Shown here piece by piece: positions 1 to 8,310 of a stretch of 64,000 nt of DNA. Source of the DNA: Halobacillus sp. Marseille-Q1614 (GTDB lineage: Bacteria; Bacillota; Bacilli; Bacillales; Halobacillaceae); contig NZ_CADDWH010000001.1 of the NCBI RefSeq assembly GCF_902809865.1, forward strand, positions 2,170,001-2,234,000, written 5' to 3'. The notes under the pieces are model-generated. The model was not told the origin of the DNA, did not search any database, and saw only the letters and a program-made list of their open reading frames with translations. The number at the start of each line of letters is the position of its first letter. The first letter of the stretch is position 1. A program made the translations under genes and the position numbers.

Positions 1-1987
1 TTATCGTCTGCAGTTCTGCAAACTCTTCCCCTTTAATATTAACTTGGACGGGGTAAGCAGAGCCTCCAGACATAGCACTTTGAACAGAGTTAATTGGTAA
101 GGAGTCTTCTAACTCCCTTAGGGAACTTAAAATATTCTCATTTACTTTTTCTTGTTCAACCGTAATGTCGTTTCCTTTTGTCATATTAATGATGGAGTAA
201 AACATACCTCCGCTATCAATTAAATAGTTTGTTTCAACGTCCTTTACATTCGACAATTCCCTATTTATTTCCTGAGCAATTTTTTCTTTGTCTTGATTGG
301 TAAGTCCCATGTCTAGATCGACCATCAGCTCCGTATAGCGATTAAATACATCAGGCATAATCGTCATTGGTATTTTAGTGACAAGCGTAAGCGAACCTGC
401 AAACATGATCGTAAAGATAGAGATGACGGCAAAGCTGTACCTTTTCTTTTTTACTACCCATGAAACCATTCGGCCATATCCGTTTATCAATTTACCTTCT
501 CGCTGTACTCCTTTTGATTGAGGAAGCCTTAAATATTTCTCGGAAAGAGAAGGGATCACAGTAAAGGAAACGATAACTGAACTAATGAGGGTAATGGCCA
601 CGACGACAGACAGCATAATCATAAAAGTACCCATCTCTCCGCCAAGCAATCCTATCGGCACAAATACCACTATCGTGGTAAGCATGGATGCTAATACAGC
701 TGTTCCAACTTCCTTTGTTCCTTCTAGAACCGCTTGGATATTCTGTAACCCTTGTTCCTTTTTCCTATAGATGGATTCAAGAATAACGATCGAAGAGTCA
801 ACCATCATCCCTACCCCTAACCCTAGGGCAATCAATGTAAGCATGTTAAAACTGTAGTCAAGCAGCCACATCGAAGCAAAAGTCAATAGAATCGATGTGG
901 GAATCGTGAGTCCAATTATAAAGGTTGCTCGAATATTTCTAAGGAACAGCAAAAGAATAATGATCGCTAAAATTCCACCTATGAGAATATTAGAAGTCAC
1001 GCCATCCAGAGATTCTTCTACATAATCCGCCTGGGCAACAATTTCATTTACTTCCAAGCCTTTGACTAATCCTTCGTCTTTCATTTCTTGGACTTCTGCC
1101 CGCACTGCTTCTGTCATTTCAATCTGTGTGAAATCAGAGGTACGGCCGATTTGTAAAAAAATGAAATCGCTTGATCCATTCTTATAAACGAAAGAAGCAT
1201 TCTTTACTGGCTGAAGGGAGACTTTTGCCAGCTCACTTAGTTCGACAGATCCGGTTTCAATAGGAATTTGAATGTTTTCTACTTCCTCCACACTCTCAAG
1301 CTGGGTATTCCAGCGGAGTGTGGGAGATTCTTCTTCCTCACTTAACTCGCCTAAGGTTAATTCCTGGTTAGATTCCTCAATCGCCCCAACGATCTGTTGA
1401 AGATTCAGGCTGTTTTTAGCTGCTTCATCACGGTTAAACTCAATCGTTAATTCGTTTTCAGCAGCACCCGAAAGTGAAACATCGCGGACTTCAGATAAAC
1501 CTTCCAGTCTCGGCTTTAGTACATCTTCTGCAAAAGTGGTAACCTGCTTCATGTCCTCTCCAGATACATCCATGAAAAATTCGTACCCTGTCGTCGTTCC
1601 GTATTGTCCGGCTTCCACCTCTTTAATGGCTGAGTTCTCTAAGGCTGCCGCGTTTACTAAGGATTCTACTTCCTTATAAACCTCGTCCCCTTCCCCCTCT
1701 TTGAACGTTAACTGGAACGAGCTTCTTCCCATGTTGGTCGTTGAGGTGATTTCCTCCACCCCTTCAATTCCTTGGAGCTGTTGTTCTAAAGGATCGGTTA
1801 TCGATCGCTCCACTTCGATGGCTGCTGTATCTCCTGCAAGCACCTCTATGTAACCTCCATCCATGGTTACCGAAGGCAAAAGCTCTTTATCCAGCTTAAG
1901 TAATGAATAACCTCCCACCATAAGTACCAGCACAACCATTAGACCCACTAAAATCTTTCGTTGAACTATAAACCTTAATAAATTCAC
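1..1987 (-). CDS. RND-family efflux transporter (HAE-1/SwrC-like), 5' part
   Basis: Inner-membrane proton-driven multidrug/lipophile efflux pump of the RND superfamily; the family member known in Bacillus is SwrC (YerP). The frame is open from a GTG start at 1987, which has AGGAGG nine bases upstream, to the window edge, so about 662 N-terminal residues are present and the C-terminal half lies outside. An N-terminal membrane helix (LMVVLVLMVGGYSLL) is followed by a large periplasmic-type porter region and then a cluster of helices. The TM4-like motif GLGVGMMVDSSIVILES carries the conserved acidic residue used for proton relay, and a second helix cluster ends near LTLVTKIPMTIMPD, where the second porter half begins. 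No membrane fusion partner gene is visible upstream. Substrate cannot be told from sequence. The family is confident, the symbol is not. Confidence 0.9.
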   Translation of the reverse strand, partial: MNLLRFIVQRKILVGLMVVLVLMVGGYSLLKLDKELLPSVTMDGGYIEVLAGDTAAIEVERSITDPLEQQLQGIEGVEEITSTTNMGRSSFQLTFKEGEGDEVYKEVESLVNAAALENSAIKEVEAGQYGTTTGYEFFMDVSGEDMKQVTTFAEDVLKPRLEGLSEVRDVSLSGAAENELTIEFNRDEAAKNSLNLQQIVGAIEESNQELTLGELSEEEESPTLRWNTQLESVEEVENIQIPIETGSVELSELAKVSLQPVKNASFVYKNGSSDFIFLQIGRTSDFTQIEMTEAVRAEVQEMKDEGLVKGLEVNEIVAQADYVEESLDGVTSNILIGGILAIIILLLFLRNIRATFIIGLTIPTSILLTFASMWLLDYSFNMLTLIALGLGVGMMVDSSIVILESIYRKKEQGLQNIQAVLEGTKEVGTAVLASMLTTIVVFVPIGLLGGEMGTFMIMLSVVVAITLISSVIVSFTVIPSLSEKYLRLPQSKGVQREGKLINGYGRMVSWVVKKKRYSFAVISIFTIMFAGSLTLVTKIPMTIMPDVFNRYTELMVDLDMGLTNQDKEKIAQEINRELSNVKDVETNYLIDSGGMFYSIINMTKGNDITVEQEKVNENILSSLRELEDSLPINSVQSAMSGGSAYPVQVNIKGEEFAELQTI

Positions 1988-2290
1988 AAAGCCCCTCCTC
2001 ATCCCAAATGATCACTTTAGTTCTACAATTTTACAATTATATAAATACTATGACCTGCCACCCCCTCCTGTTGAATGAAAATCTTGTTCACGTTTGTTAC
2101 TTTTATCATACTTGCGTTTTCGAGTAATGCTAATGAGCCTGAGACCTATCTTTTATAAGACCACAGACTTATATATGAAAATTTCATCTAAATTAGACTT
2201 TCCTTTATTATGGATGTTTAAGGAGGGGCGCGCGGCTTATTAGCGAAAATCAAGAAATACTCCCGAACCTTAATTACAAGCAAACCATCA
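1988..2290. other. intergenic stretch between RND pump and queC
   Basis: No credible coding frame or RNA gene was seen. It separates two divergently transcribed genes and so should hold the RND promoter, but I cannot place one with confidence. Bases 2243-2268 (GCGAAAATCAAG, then CCCGAAC) look like a decayed copy of the 20-bp phased repeat found at 15154-15205. Confidence 0.4.
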
Positions 2291-2318
2291 TTTCAATCCC
2301 CAAGATTTATGTTATAAT
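2291..2318 (+). promoter_or_regulatory. probable sigma-A promoter of the queCDE operon
   Basis: A perfect -10 hexamer TATAAT lies at 2313-2318, with a poor -35 (TTTCAA, 2291-2296) 16 bp upstream. It starts transcription about 40 bp before the preQ1 aptamer, the expected arrangement for a leader riboswitch. Confidence 0.45.
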
Positions 2319-2362
2319 AAGCAATAGGATAAATTATTATAAAAGTCTGCGGATCAAGCAGG

Positions 2363-2432
2363 AGAGGTTCTAGCTACACCCTCTATAAAAAACTAAGGAT
2401 GGAACTGTACCTGCCTTAGGTGCGGTTTTTTT
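2363..2432 (+). promoter_or_regulatory. class I preQ1 riboswitch with intrinsic terminator
   Basis: The aptamer is at 2363-2398: P1 arm AGAGG (2363-2367) pairs with CCTCT (2380-2384), the loop is TTCTAGCTACAC, and the A-rich tail TATAAAAAACTAAGG can form the P2 pseudoknot. This is almost letter for letter the B. subtilis queC aptamer. Downstream, 2403-2412 (AACTGTACCT) pairs with 2418-2427 around a GCCTT loop and runs into seven T: an intrinsic terminator. CTAAGG (2393-2398) is also complementary to CCTTAG (2414-2419), giving a competing antiterminator that shares bases with both P2 and the terminator. Inference: preQ1 binding locks the tail, frees the terminator and switches queCDE off. Confidence 0.93.
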
Positions 2433-2485
2433 ATGTTTTTTGGGTTAGTAGAATTCTCTTTTTCTTATGAAAGGGGAATTTTTTT

Positions 2486-3148
2486 ATGAAAAATAATAAA
2501 GCAGTTGTTGTTTTTAGCGGCGGACAGGACAGTACGACCTGCTTGTTCTGGGCCCTGAAAAAATATGATGAAGTAGAAGCCGTAACATTTGATTATAACC
2601 AGCGCCATAACGACGAGATCGAAGTGGCGAAAGAAATTGCGAGTGACCTCAGTGTAAAGCATCATGTGTTAGATATGTCCTTGCTGGGCCAACTCGCTCC
2701 TAACGCTTTGACGCGTGAGGATATTGAAGTGAAGGATGGTGAGAACGGAGAGCTCCCAACCACTTTTGTACCGGGACGCAATCATCTTTTCTTATCCTTC
2801 GCAGCGATCCTTGCCAAGCAGATTGGCGCTAAACATGTCATTACCGGAGTCTGCGAAACCGATTTTAGCGGCTACCCGGATTGCCGGGATGTTTTTATTA
2901 AATCTCTGAATGTAACGTTAAATTTATCCATGGATGATGAGTTTGTTGTTCATACACCTCTTATGTGGCTTGATAAGGCAGAAACATGGGAGCTTGCTGA
3001 TCAGTTAGATGCTTTTGACTATGTCCGTGAAAATACGCTTACTTGCTACAACGGAGTACGCGGTGAAGGCTGCGGAGAATGCCCGGCTTGTAAGCTTCGT
3101 CAAAATGGATTAGAAACTTACCTTAATAGAAAAGCAGAGGTGCAATAA
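2486..3148 (+). CDS. queC: 7-cyano-7-deazaguanine synthase QueC
   Basis: Converts 7-carboxy-7-deazaguanine to preQ0 with ATP and ammonia in the cytoplasmic queuosine pathway. The 220-aa length is typical. An N-terminal PP-loop ATP-binding motif ([15 protein letters not shown], residues about 8-22) is visible, as is the C-terminal zinc-binding cysteine cluster ([19 protein letters not shown], four Cys near residues 190-210). The start has AAAGGGG nine bases upstream. First gene of queCDE, behind the preQ1 riboswitch; queD follows after one base. QueF, the enzyme that reduces preQ0 to preQ1, is not in this window. Confidence 0.97.
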   Translation: MKNNKAVVVFSGGQDSTTCLFWALKKYDEVEAVTFDYNQRHNDEIEVAKEIASDLSVKHHVLDMSLLGQLAPNALTREDIEVKDGENGELPTTFVPGRNHLFLSFAAILAKQIGAKHVITGVCETDFSGYPDCRDVFIKSLNVTLNLSMDDEFVVHTPLMWLDKAETWELADQLDAFDYVRENTLTCYNGVRGEGCGECPACKLRQNGLETYLNRKAEVQ

Positions 3149-3149
3149 C

Positions 3150-3617
3150 ATGTTCGGCTTTACGATCGTAGAGAATCTCCAAAAGATGGACAAAGATATT
3201 CAAAAACACGAACTTAGATACCATACCAAGCGTGTTCTTGTCAGCAAAGAGTTTACGTTTGACGCAGCCCATCACCTTCATTGTTATGAAGGCAAGTGTA
3301 AGAACCTTCACGGCCATACGTATCGAGTCGTTTTTGGAATCAGCGGTTACACAGATGGTATTGGCTTAGTAATCGACTTTGGAGATATTAAAAAAATTTG
3401 GAAAGACCAAATTGAAGTTCACTTAGACCACCGTTACTTAAACGATACGCTGCCTAAGATGAATACTACAGCCGAAAATATGGTCGTCTGGATTTATGAA
3501 AAAATGCAGGAAGCTCTTACAGGCGAACGCGAGGATTATCACGTCGAGTTTGTGAAGCTTTATGAAACGCCGACAAGCTACGCAGAAGTCAGACGGGAGT
3601 GGATGATCGATGGCTAA
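3150..3617 (+). CDS. queD: 6-carboxytetrahydropterin synthase QueD
   Basis: Makes 6-carboxy-5,6,7,8-tetrahydropterin from dihydroneopterin triphosphate, the step before QueE. It is a PTPS-fold protein of 155 aa. Zinc-ligand histidines are recognisable in AAHHLH (H41/H42) and HGH (H54, H56), with nearby Cys45/Cys50 as candidate nucleophile, LDHR (D93-H94) and the glutamate of KLYETP near the C-terminus. The roughly 28-residue N-terminal tail before RVLVSKEFTFDAAHH is as in other Bacillus QueD proteins. The start uses AGAGGTG seven bases upstream, inside the last codons of queC; the 3' end overlaps queE by 8 nt, so the three genes are translationally linked. Confidence 0.96.
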   Translation: MFGFTIVENLQKMDKDIQKHELRYHTKRVLVSKEFTFDAAHHLHCYEGKCKNLHGHTYRVVFGISGYTDGIGLVIDFGDIKKIWKDQIEVHLDHRYLNDTLPKMNTTAENMVVWIYEKMQEALTGEREDYHVEFVKLYETPTSYAEVRREWMIDG

Positions 3618-4341
3618 CAAATTCCCGGTCTTAGAAATATTCGGCCCAACGATTCAAGGAGAAGGAATGGTCGTCGGCCGAAAGACAATGTTTGTCCGGA
3701 CGGCGGGCTGTGACTATAGCTGTGCCTGGTGCGATTCAGCCTTTACATGGGATGGAAGCGCCAAAGAAGAAGTTCGCCGCATGACGGCGGAAGAAATCGT
3801 ACGGGAACTTAGAGAGACGGGCGGTAACAAGTTTGATCATGTGACCGTTTCAGGAGGCAACCCGGCCCTTTTAAAAAATCTGCATGAAGTCATCGGCCTG
3901 CTTCACGCACAGCAGGTGGAAGTCGCCCTTGAAACCCAGGGAAGCCGATGGCAGGATTGGTTTTTAACGATTGATGATTTGACTATATCTCCAAAGCCCC
4001 CCAGCTCCAAAATGGAGACCAACTGGGAAGTGCTTGATGATATTATCGATAAACAAAAAGAAAACAGCCGGCTGTCCCACACGAGCCTTAAAGTAGTGAT
4101 TTTTGATGAGGAAGATCTCTACTACGCGGAAAAAGTACACGAACGGTACCCGGATGTGCCGTTCTTCCTGCAGGTAGGAAACGATGACCTCGAGGAAGAA
4201 GAGCCGGTGCGCCTAGCTTCAGACCTGCTCACTAAATATGAATGGCTGATAGATCAGGTGATGGAGTCAGCTTCATTAAATCACGTAAGAGTTCTCCCTC
4301 AAGTGCATGCATTGTTATGGGGTAATAAGCGCGGTGTATAA
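3610..4341 (+). CDS. queE: 7-carboxy-7-deazaguanine synthase QueE (radical SAM)
   Basis: Radical SAM enzyme that contracts the pterin ring of 6-carboxytetrahydropterin to 7-carboxy-7-deazaguanine. It is 243 aa long. The CxxxCxxC iron-sulfur motif is GCDYSCAWC (C34, C38, C41), preceded by the family hallmark FGPTIQGEG (residues 11-19) used for substrate binding; VSGGNPAL corresponds to the GGxP SAM-binding segment. Its start overlaps queD, and an intrinsic terminator follows directly. With queC and queD it converts dihydroneopterin triphosphate to preQ0; GTP cyclohydrolase is elsewhere. Confidence 0.97.
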   Translation: MANKFPVLEIFGPTIQGEGMVVGRKTMFVRTAGCDYSCAWCDSAFTWDGSAKEEVRRMTAEEIVRELRETGGNKFDHVTVSGGNPALLKNLHEVIGLLHAQQVEVALETQGSRWQDWFLTIDDLTISPKPPSSKMETNWEVLDDIIDKQKENSRLSHTSLKVVIFDEEDLYYAEKVHERYPDVPFFLQVGNDDLEEEEPVRLASDLLTKYEWLIDQVMESASLNHVRVLPQVHALLWGNKRGV

Positions 4342-4379
4342 AAAAAGCCCGGTAGCTGTAAAATGCTACCGGGCTTTTT
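4342..4379 (+). terminator. intrinsic terminator of queCDE
   Basis: GCCCGGTAGC pairs with GCTACCGGGC around TGTAAAAT, flanked by A6 and T5, so it can work in both directions. It starts at the queE stop and also contains the stop codon of the opposite-strand Pmp3-like gene. Confidence 0.9.
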
Positions 4380-4533
4380 CCTTATCATAATGGCCTTTTA
4401 TTATAACTGCTGCATGAATCGCTCCCGGAACAAAAAACAGGGCCGTTAACAGCAAATTCAGTAATGCTTTTCCAATCTGTCCTGTAAATAATACGGCTAC
4501 CGGCGGTAAAAAGATAGCTAAAATATAAAGCAT
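4366..4533 (-). CDS. Pmp3/YqaE-family small membrane protein (UPF0057)
   Basis: A 55-codon gene: start ATG 4533, preceded by AAAAGGAG at good spacing, stop TAG at 4366-4368 inside the queE terminator stem. The product begins MLYILAIFLPPVAVLF and continues through GALLN-like and ALFFVPGAIHAAVI segments: two hydrophobic helices with the paired proline (PP) in the first and a PG(A/x)IHA turn in the second, which is the pattern of the Pmp3/YqaE family (eukaryotic PMP3, plant RCI2). These are 50-60-aa plasma membrane proteolipids linked to salt and cold tolerance; the molecular role is not settled. It follows the PAP2 gene by 15 bp on the same strand, so the two may be cotranscribed. Confidence 0.85.
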   Translation of the reverse strand: MLYILAIFLPPVAVLFTGQIGKALLNLLLTALFFVPGAIHAAVIIKGHYDKEKAR

Positions 4534-4548
4534 GCTTAAAAACTCCTT

Positions 4549-5244
4549 TTATTGTTTTCTTAATTGACGTTTCCTTTGCCTCCACAACATCAGTTCCAAA
4601 GCTGTAATACAGATCAGCAGCCAGGAAATTCCGATCGTCAACCCTCCCAGAATATCCGTAAAATAGTGGACGTTTAAGAAGACCCGGCTTAAAGCTATTA
4701 AGAGTATCAAAAGGCCTATGCCAATATTAATGGACCATTTAGCCGGCTTTTTTAATGGACTGATAACAATAAGGTAAATCATAAATCCATAAAATACGGA
4801 TGATCCTGTCGTATGTCCGCTCGGAAAACTATATCCCGTTCCATCATACTGGTCGAGTAATTCCGGCCGATCCCTCGCAAACAAAATTTTCAAACCTTTT
4901 GTTAGTACGGAAATCCCTATCATACTAATAGCTAAGTATGCGGCCACCCACTTACTGACTGGGATAAAAAAGATTAAGCCGACAAACAAAATAATCGATA
5001 AGATCGTAATTAAAGTAACAGACCCGCCCTCCGTAATCCATCCCATTGCTTCTATGATCCAGGCAGGACTTTTACTTACAATATCTGCGGCCACGATATC
5101 AATGGCAAACTTTTCGTTTTCTAATACATCATCAGCCAGTTCTATAAATAAAACTCCGCCGCTTCCGACTGCCAGGAGGCCTATGATAATAGTAAATATG
5201 GAGGTTTTGGAGAGATCCGAAACCTTAGTTTCAGAAAATAACAC
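4549..5244 (-). CDS. PAP2-family membrane phosphatase
   Basis: Integral membrane phosphatase of the PAP2 superfamily, acting on lipid phosphates such as undecaprenyl pyrophosphate or phosphatidylglycerol phosphate (substrate not predictable). The three catalytic motifs are intact: KILFARDRP (KX6RP), YSFPSGHT (PSGH) and SRVFLNVHYFTD (SRX5HX3D). About six membrane helices surround them. I prefer the GTG start at 5244, because AAGGAGG abuts the ATG at 5250 with no spacing but lies six bases before the GTG; the difference is two residues. The tail is basic (RQRKRQLRKQ) and cytoplasmic. It precedes the Pmp3-like gene. Confidence 0.92.
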   Translation of the reverse strand: MLFSETKVSDLSKTSIFTIIIGLLAVGSGGVLFIELADDVLENEKFAIDIVAADIVSKSPAWIIEAMGWITEGGSVTLITILSIILFVGLIFFIPVSKWVAAYLAISMIGISVLTKGLKILFARDRPELLDQYDGTGYSFPSGHTTGSSVFYGFMIYLIVISPLKKPAKWSINIGIGLLILLIALSRVFLNVHYFTDILGGLTIGISWLLICITALELMLWRQRKRQLRKQ

Positions 5245-5525
5245 GGTCATCCTCCTTAGGTTGAACGATGCGATAGAATCCTATTCCCCTATTGTCTTAC
5301 GATCAAACGAGTGTGTTATCTAAAGGATGTCCAGGTTCTTTTTTAGCGAATCTCTTTTCACTTTTGGCATTCCTTCACGCTCTTTCAGCGGTTTCCCTCT
5401 CCCTTTCGGCGTTTTCAACATCACTGAAGTGTCGAAAACTCAAGCAATAAGTAAAATACTTTTTCAAAATTAATGTAATTAAAACGTAATATTTTTTTAA
5501 AGCAGATTGCCTTTTAAAGGAAATA
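5245..5525. other. intergenic stretch upstream of dppA
   Basis: No gene was seen. Between 5345 and 5420 there is loose pyrimidine-rich repetition (CTCTTTCAGCGGTTT, then CCCTTTCGGCGTTTT), possibly decayed intergenic repeat units. The right part is AT-rich and leads into the dpp promoter. Confidence 0.35.
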
Positions 5526-5555
5526 TTGATAAAATTATTAGAAAATTACTAATTT
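5526..5555 (+). promoter_or_regulatory. dpp operon promoter with CodY-like box
   Basis: TTGATA (5526-5531) and TAATTT (5550-5555), 18 bp apart, form a weak sigma-A promoter. The spacer contains AATTATTAGAAAATT (5533-5547), which matches the CodY consensus AATTTTCWGAAAATT at 13 of 15 positions, and an overlapping AAATTACTAATTT palindrome extends it. The dpp operon of B. subtilis is a known CodY target, so repression by GTP and branched-chain amino acids is a sound inference. Confidence 0.65.
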
Positions 5556-5581
5556 TATACACATCGCAAGGGGGTACATAA

Positions 5582-6406
5582 ATGAAGCTTTACCTTTCCG
5601 TTGACATGGAAGGAATCACTGGATTACCGGACGCTACCTTTGTTGATTCAATGAAGCCGAATTACTCAAGGGCTCAAAAAATCATGACAGAGGAAGCGAA
5701 CTACGTTATCTCTTCAGCTTTAAGTCAAAATGTCAACGAAGTGACGGTCAATGACAGTCATTCCAAAATGAACAATTTACTTATTGAACATATCCACCCG
5801 GAGGCTCATTTAATTACAGGGGATGTAAAGCCTTATTCAATGGTACAGGGGCTGGATGAAACATATAACGGAGCATTATTTATCGGGTATCATTCAAGGG
5901 CTGATCAGCCAGGTGTAATGTCGCACTCCATGACCTTTGGAGTCCGCAATTTTTATATAAACGATGTCGCTGTTGGGGAGCTTGGGTTTAATGCCTATGT
6001 AGCTGGCTATTATGGTGTCCCCCTGATTATGGTCTCAGGAGATGACAGGGTAGCTGAAGAAGCGAAACAACTGATCCCAAATGTGATCACCGCTACTGTG
6101 AAGCATTCAATCTCAAGATCAGCCGTAAAAACGTTAACTCCAGTAAAAGCGGGAACGCTTTTGCAGAAAAAAACGGCAGAAGCTATACATAACTTGAAAG
6201 ACATTCGGCCGTTAACACCGCCTGAGAGGCCGCTGCTTAGAATTGAATTTGCTAATTATGGACAAGCCGAATGGGCAAACCTTATGCCAGGTACAAAAAT
6301 AGATCCCAATACTACTACTGTCTCCTATCAAGCTAAAGACATATTAGAAGCATATCAGGCTATGCTCGTTATGACAGAGCTAGCGATGCGGACGACTTTT
6401 AACTAG
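5582..6406 (+). CDS. dppA: D-aminopeptidase DppA (M55)
   Basis: Cytoplasmic zinc-dependent D-amino-acid-specific aminopeptidase, forming a decamer in B. subtilis, that releases D-Ala from D-Ala-D-Ala and related wall peptides. It is 274 aa long. All expected metal-site residues of family M55 are visible: D8 and E10 (SVDMEG), H60 (VNDSH), H104 (IGYHSRA) and E133 (VGELGFN), with H115 (MSHSMTF) as the catalytic histidine. The start has AAGGGGG eight bases upstream. First gene of a nine-gene operon identical in order to B. subtilis dppABCDE-ykfABCD. Confidence 0.96.
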   Translation: MKLYLSVDMEGITGLPDATFVDSMKPNYSRAQKIMTEEANYVISSALSQNVNEVTVNDSHSKMNNLLIEHIHPEAHLITGDVKPYSMVQGLDETYNGALFIGYHSRADQPGVMSHSMTFGVRNFYINDVAVGELGFNAYVAGYYGVPLIMVSGDDRVAEEAKQLIPNVITATVKHSISRSAVKTLTPVKAGTLLQKKTAEAIHNLKDIRPLTPPERPLLRIEFANYGQAEWANLMPGTKIDPNTTTVSYQAKDILEAYQAMLVMTELAMRTTFN

Positions 6407-6417
6407 GAGGAGCAGGA

Positions 6418-7350
6418 ATGGGAAAATACATATTTAAACGATTTATTCTTATGCTGGTTACAGTATTAATCATAGCTACTTTAACTTTTTTCTTAATGAA
6501 TCTGCTTCCTGGTTCTCCACTAAATGAAGAACGTTCAACAAACGAAACCGTTCAGCAGAATCTGGAAGCCCACTTTAATCTCGATGAACCTCTCATCGTG
6601 CAATACGTTTTATATTTAAAATCCATTGCAACACTGGACTTTGGTCCATCGATTAAGCAGCCGACAGAAACTGTGAATTCCTTGTTGAATCGAGGATTTC
6701 CTATTTCAGCTGAGCTGGGAATATGGACGATTCTAGTTGCCCTGGTTTCCGGTATTACACTCGGAGTAGTGGCAGCCTTAAAACACAATGGAATTATCGA
6801 CTACCTTGCTATGACGCTTGCCGTTCTTGGGATATCGATTCCTAACTTTGTATTAGCAACCATGTTAATTCAGGAATTGGCCGTAAACCGAAATCTGTTC
6901 CCCGCAGCAACATGGAGCTCGCCAGCCCATATGGTGCTTCCGATATTGGCACTGGCTACAGGGCCTATGGCTATCATTGCCCGCTTGACTCGTTCAAGCA
7001 TGCTGGAAACATTAACCCAGGATTACATTAAAACGGCCAGAGCTAAGGGACTTTCACCTTTTAAAGTCGTCGTCAAACACGCACTAAAAAATGCCCTCAT
7101 GCCAGTTGTGACTATACTTGGCACATTGATGGCCGGAATTTTAACAGGGACGTTCGTTATAGAAAAGATTTTCGCAATCCCAGGGATGGGCAAATATTTC
7201 GTCGAAGGTATAAATCAGCGAGATTACCCCGTCATTATGGGAACCACCGTTTTTTACAGTGCTTTCCTTGTCTTCATGCTTTTCTTAGTGGATATTGCTT
7301 ATGGACTTTTAGACCCTAGAATCAAGTTACACGATGAAGGTGGTGGCTGA
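6418..7350 (+). CDS. dppB: dipeptide ABC transporter permease DppB
   Basis: First permease subunit of the dipeptide importer. Residues 1-30 form the N-terminal helix typical of the OppB/DppB family (ILMLVTVLIIATLTFFLMNLLPGSP), followed by an extracellular segment and a five-helix permease core. The cytoplasmic EAA loop that contacts the ATPase is LTQDYIKTARAKGLSPFKVVVKHALKNAL (about residues 200-228). The tail ends in the family hallmark YGLLDPRIKL. It has a strong AGGAGGAG site and starts 11 bases after dppA. Confidence 0.95.
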   Translation: MGKYIFKRFILMLVTVLIIATLTFFLMNLLPGSPLNEERSTNETVQQNLEAHFNLDEPLIVQYVLYLKSIATLDFGPSIKQPTETVNSLLNRGFPISAELGIWTILVALVSGITLGVVAALKHNGIIDYLAMTLAVLGISIPNFVLATMLIQELAVNRNLFPAATWSSPAHMVLPILALATGPMAIIARLTRSSMLETLTQDYIKTARAKGLSPFKVVVKHALKNALMPVVTILGTLMAGILTGTFVIEKIFAIPGMGKYFVEGINQRDYPVIMGTTVFYSAFLVFMLFLVDIAYGLLDPRIKLHDEGGG

Positions 7351-7351
7351 T

Positions 7352-8305
7352 ATGCTTCCTGTTACTAAAGAGCAAAAGCCCAATTATTCCGAGATCCCGG
7401 ATGAATGGTTTCGTCCAAAGGAGAAGGATGAGAAGGAAGCTGAATCCGTCGTGCGCCCTTCCCTATCTTACTGGCAGGATGCCTGGCACAGGCTCAGGAA
7501 AAATAAGCTTGCTATGTCCGGATTATTTTTCTTAATCTTCCTTGGCATCATGGCGATCTTCGGACCGATCTTTTCGCCTCACTCAGTTTCCCACCAGGTG
7601 CTGGCGAACCAGAATCAGGCGCCTTCCTTAGCCCATTGGTTTGGAACAGACGACCTTGGCCGTGATGTTTTCACAAGGACGTGGTACGGTGCTAGAATCT
7701 CACTATTTGTCGGCTTAATGGCAGCAATGATTGACTTTTTTATAGGTGTTACATATGGAGGGATTTCCGGCTATAAGGGAGGCCGGACGGACAGCATTAT
7801 GATGCGGATTATTGAAATTTTATATGGACTGCCTTATCTGCTCGTTGTTATTTTGCTGCTCGTTGTAATAGGGCCAAGCCTTATGACGATCATCATAGCG
7901 TTAACTGTAACCGGATGGGTCGGGATGGCCCGTATTGTCCGGGGACAGGTACTGCAGATTAAGCACAATGAGTTCGTCCTTGCCTCCCAATCTTTTGGAG
8001 CGAAGACAAAACGGATTATTCGCAAAAATCTGCTGCCAAATACCATGGGACCGATTATTGTTCAAATGACACTGACTGTGCCGACAGCTATTTTCGCTGA
8101 AGCTTTCCTAAGCTTTCTCGGGCTAGGCATTCAATCTCCGTTTGCCAGCTGGGGCGTTATGGCAAACGATGCTCTTGGAACGATTCTATCTGGCCACTGG
8201 TGGCGATTATTCTTCCCGGCCTTTTTCATTTCCGCCACCATGTTCGCGTTTAACGTATTAGGAGACGGATTACAGGACGCACTGGACCCTAAATTGAGGA
8301 GGTAG
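7352..8305 (+). CDS. dppC: dipeptide ABC transporter permease DppC
   Basis: Second permease subunit, pairing with DppB. I place the start at ATG 7352, because GAAGGTGGTGG lies just upstream, rather than at the in-frame ATG 7334, which has no binding site. The roughly 45-residue charged N-terminal tail precedes the OppC-type first helix (LAMSGLFFLIFLGIMAIFGPIFSP) and the conserved HWFGTDDLGRDVFTR segment. The EAA loop is NEFVLASQSFGAKTKRIIRKNLLPNT. The C-terminus NVLGDGLQDALDPKLRR is the classic ending of this subfamily. It starts one base after the dppB stop. Confidence 0.95.
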   Translation: MLPVTKEQKPNYSEIPDEWFRPKEKDEKEAESVVRPSLSYWQDAWHRLRKNKLAMSGLFFLIFLGIMAIFGPIFSPHSVSHQVLANQNQAPSLAHWFGTDDLGRDVFTRTWYGARISLFVGLMAAMIDFFIGVTYGGISGYKGGRTDSIMMRIIEILYGLPYLLVVILLLVVIGPSLMTIIIALTVTGWVGMARIVRGQVLQIKHNEFVLASQSFGAKTKRIIRKNLLPNTMGPIIVQMTLTVPTAIFAEAFLSFLGLGIQSPFASWGVMANDALGTILSGHWWRLFFPAFFISATMFAFNVLGDGLQDALDPKLRR

Positions 8306-8310
8306 CTTCT

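Noticed and set aside
4385-4585. 66-codon minus-strand frame in the Pmp3/PAP2 junction
   Set aside because: It overlaps the much better Pmp3-family frame in another phase, and its own start has no binding site.
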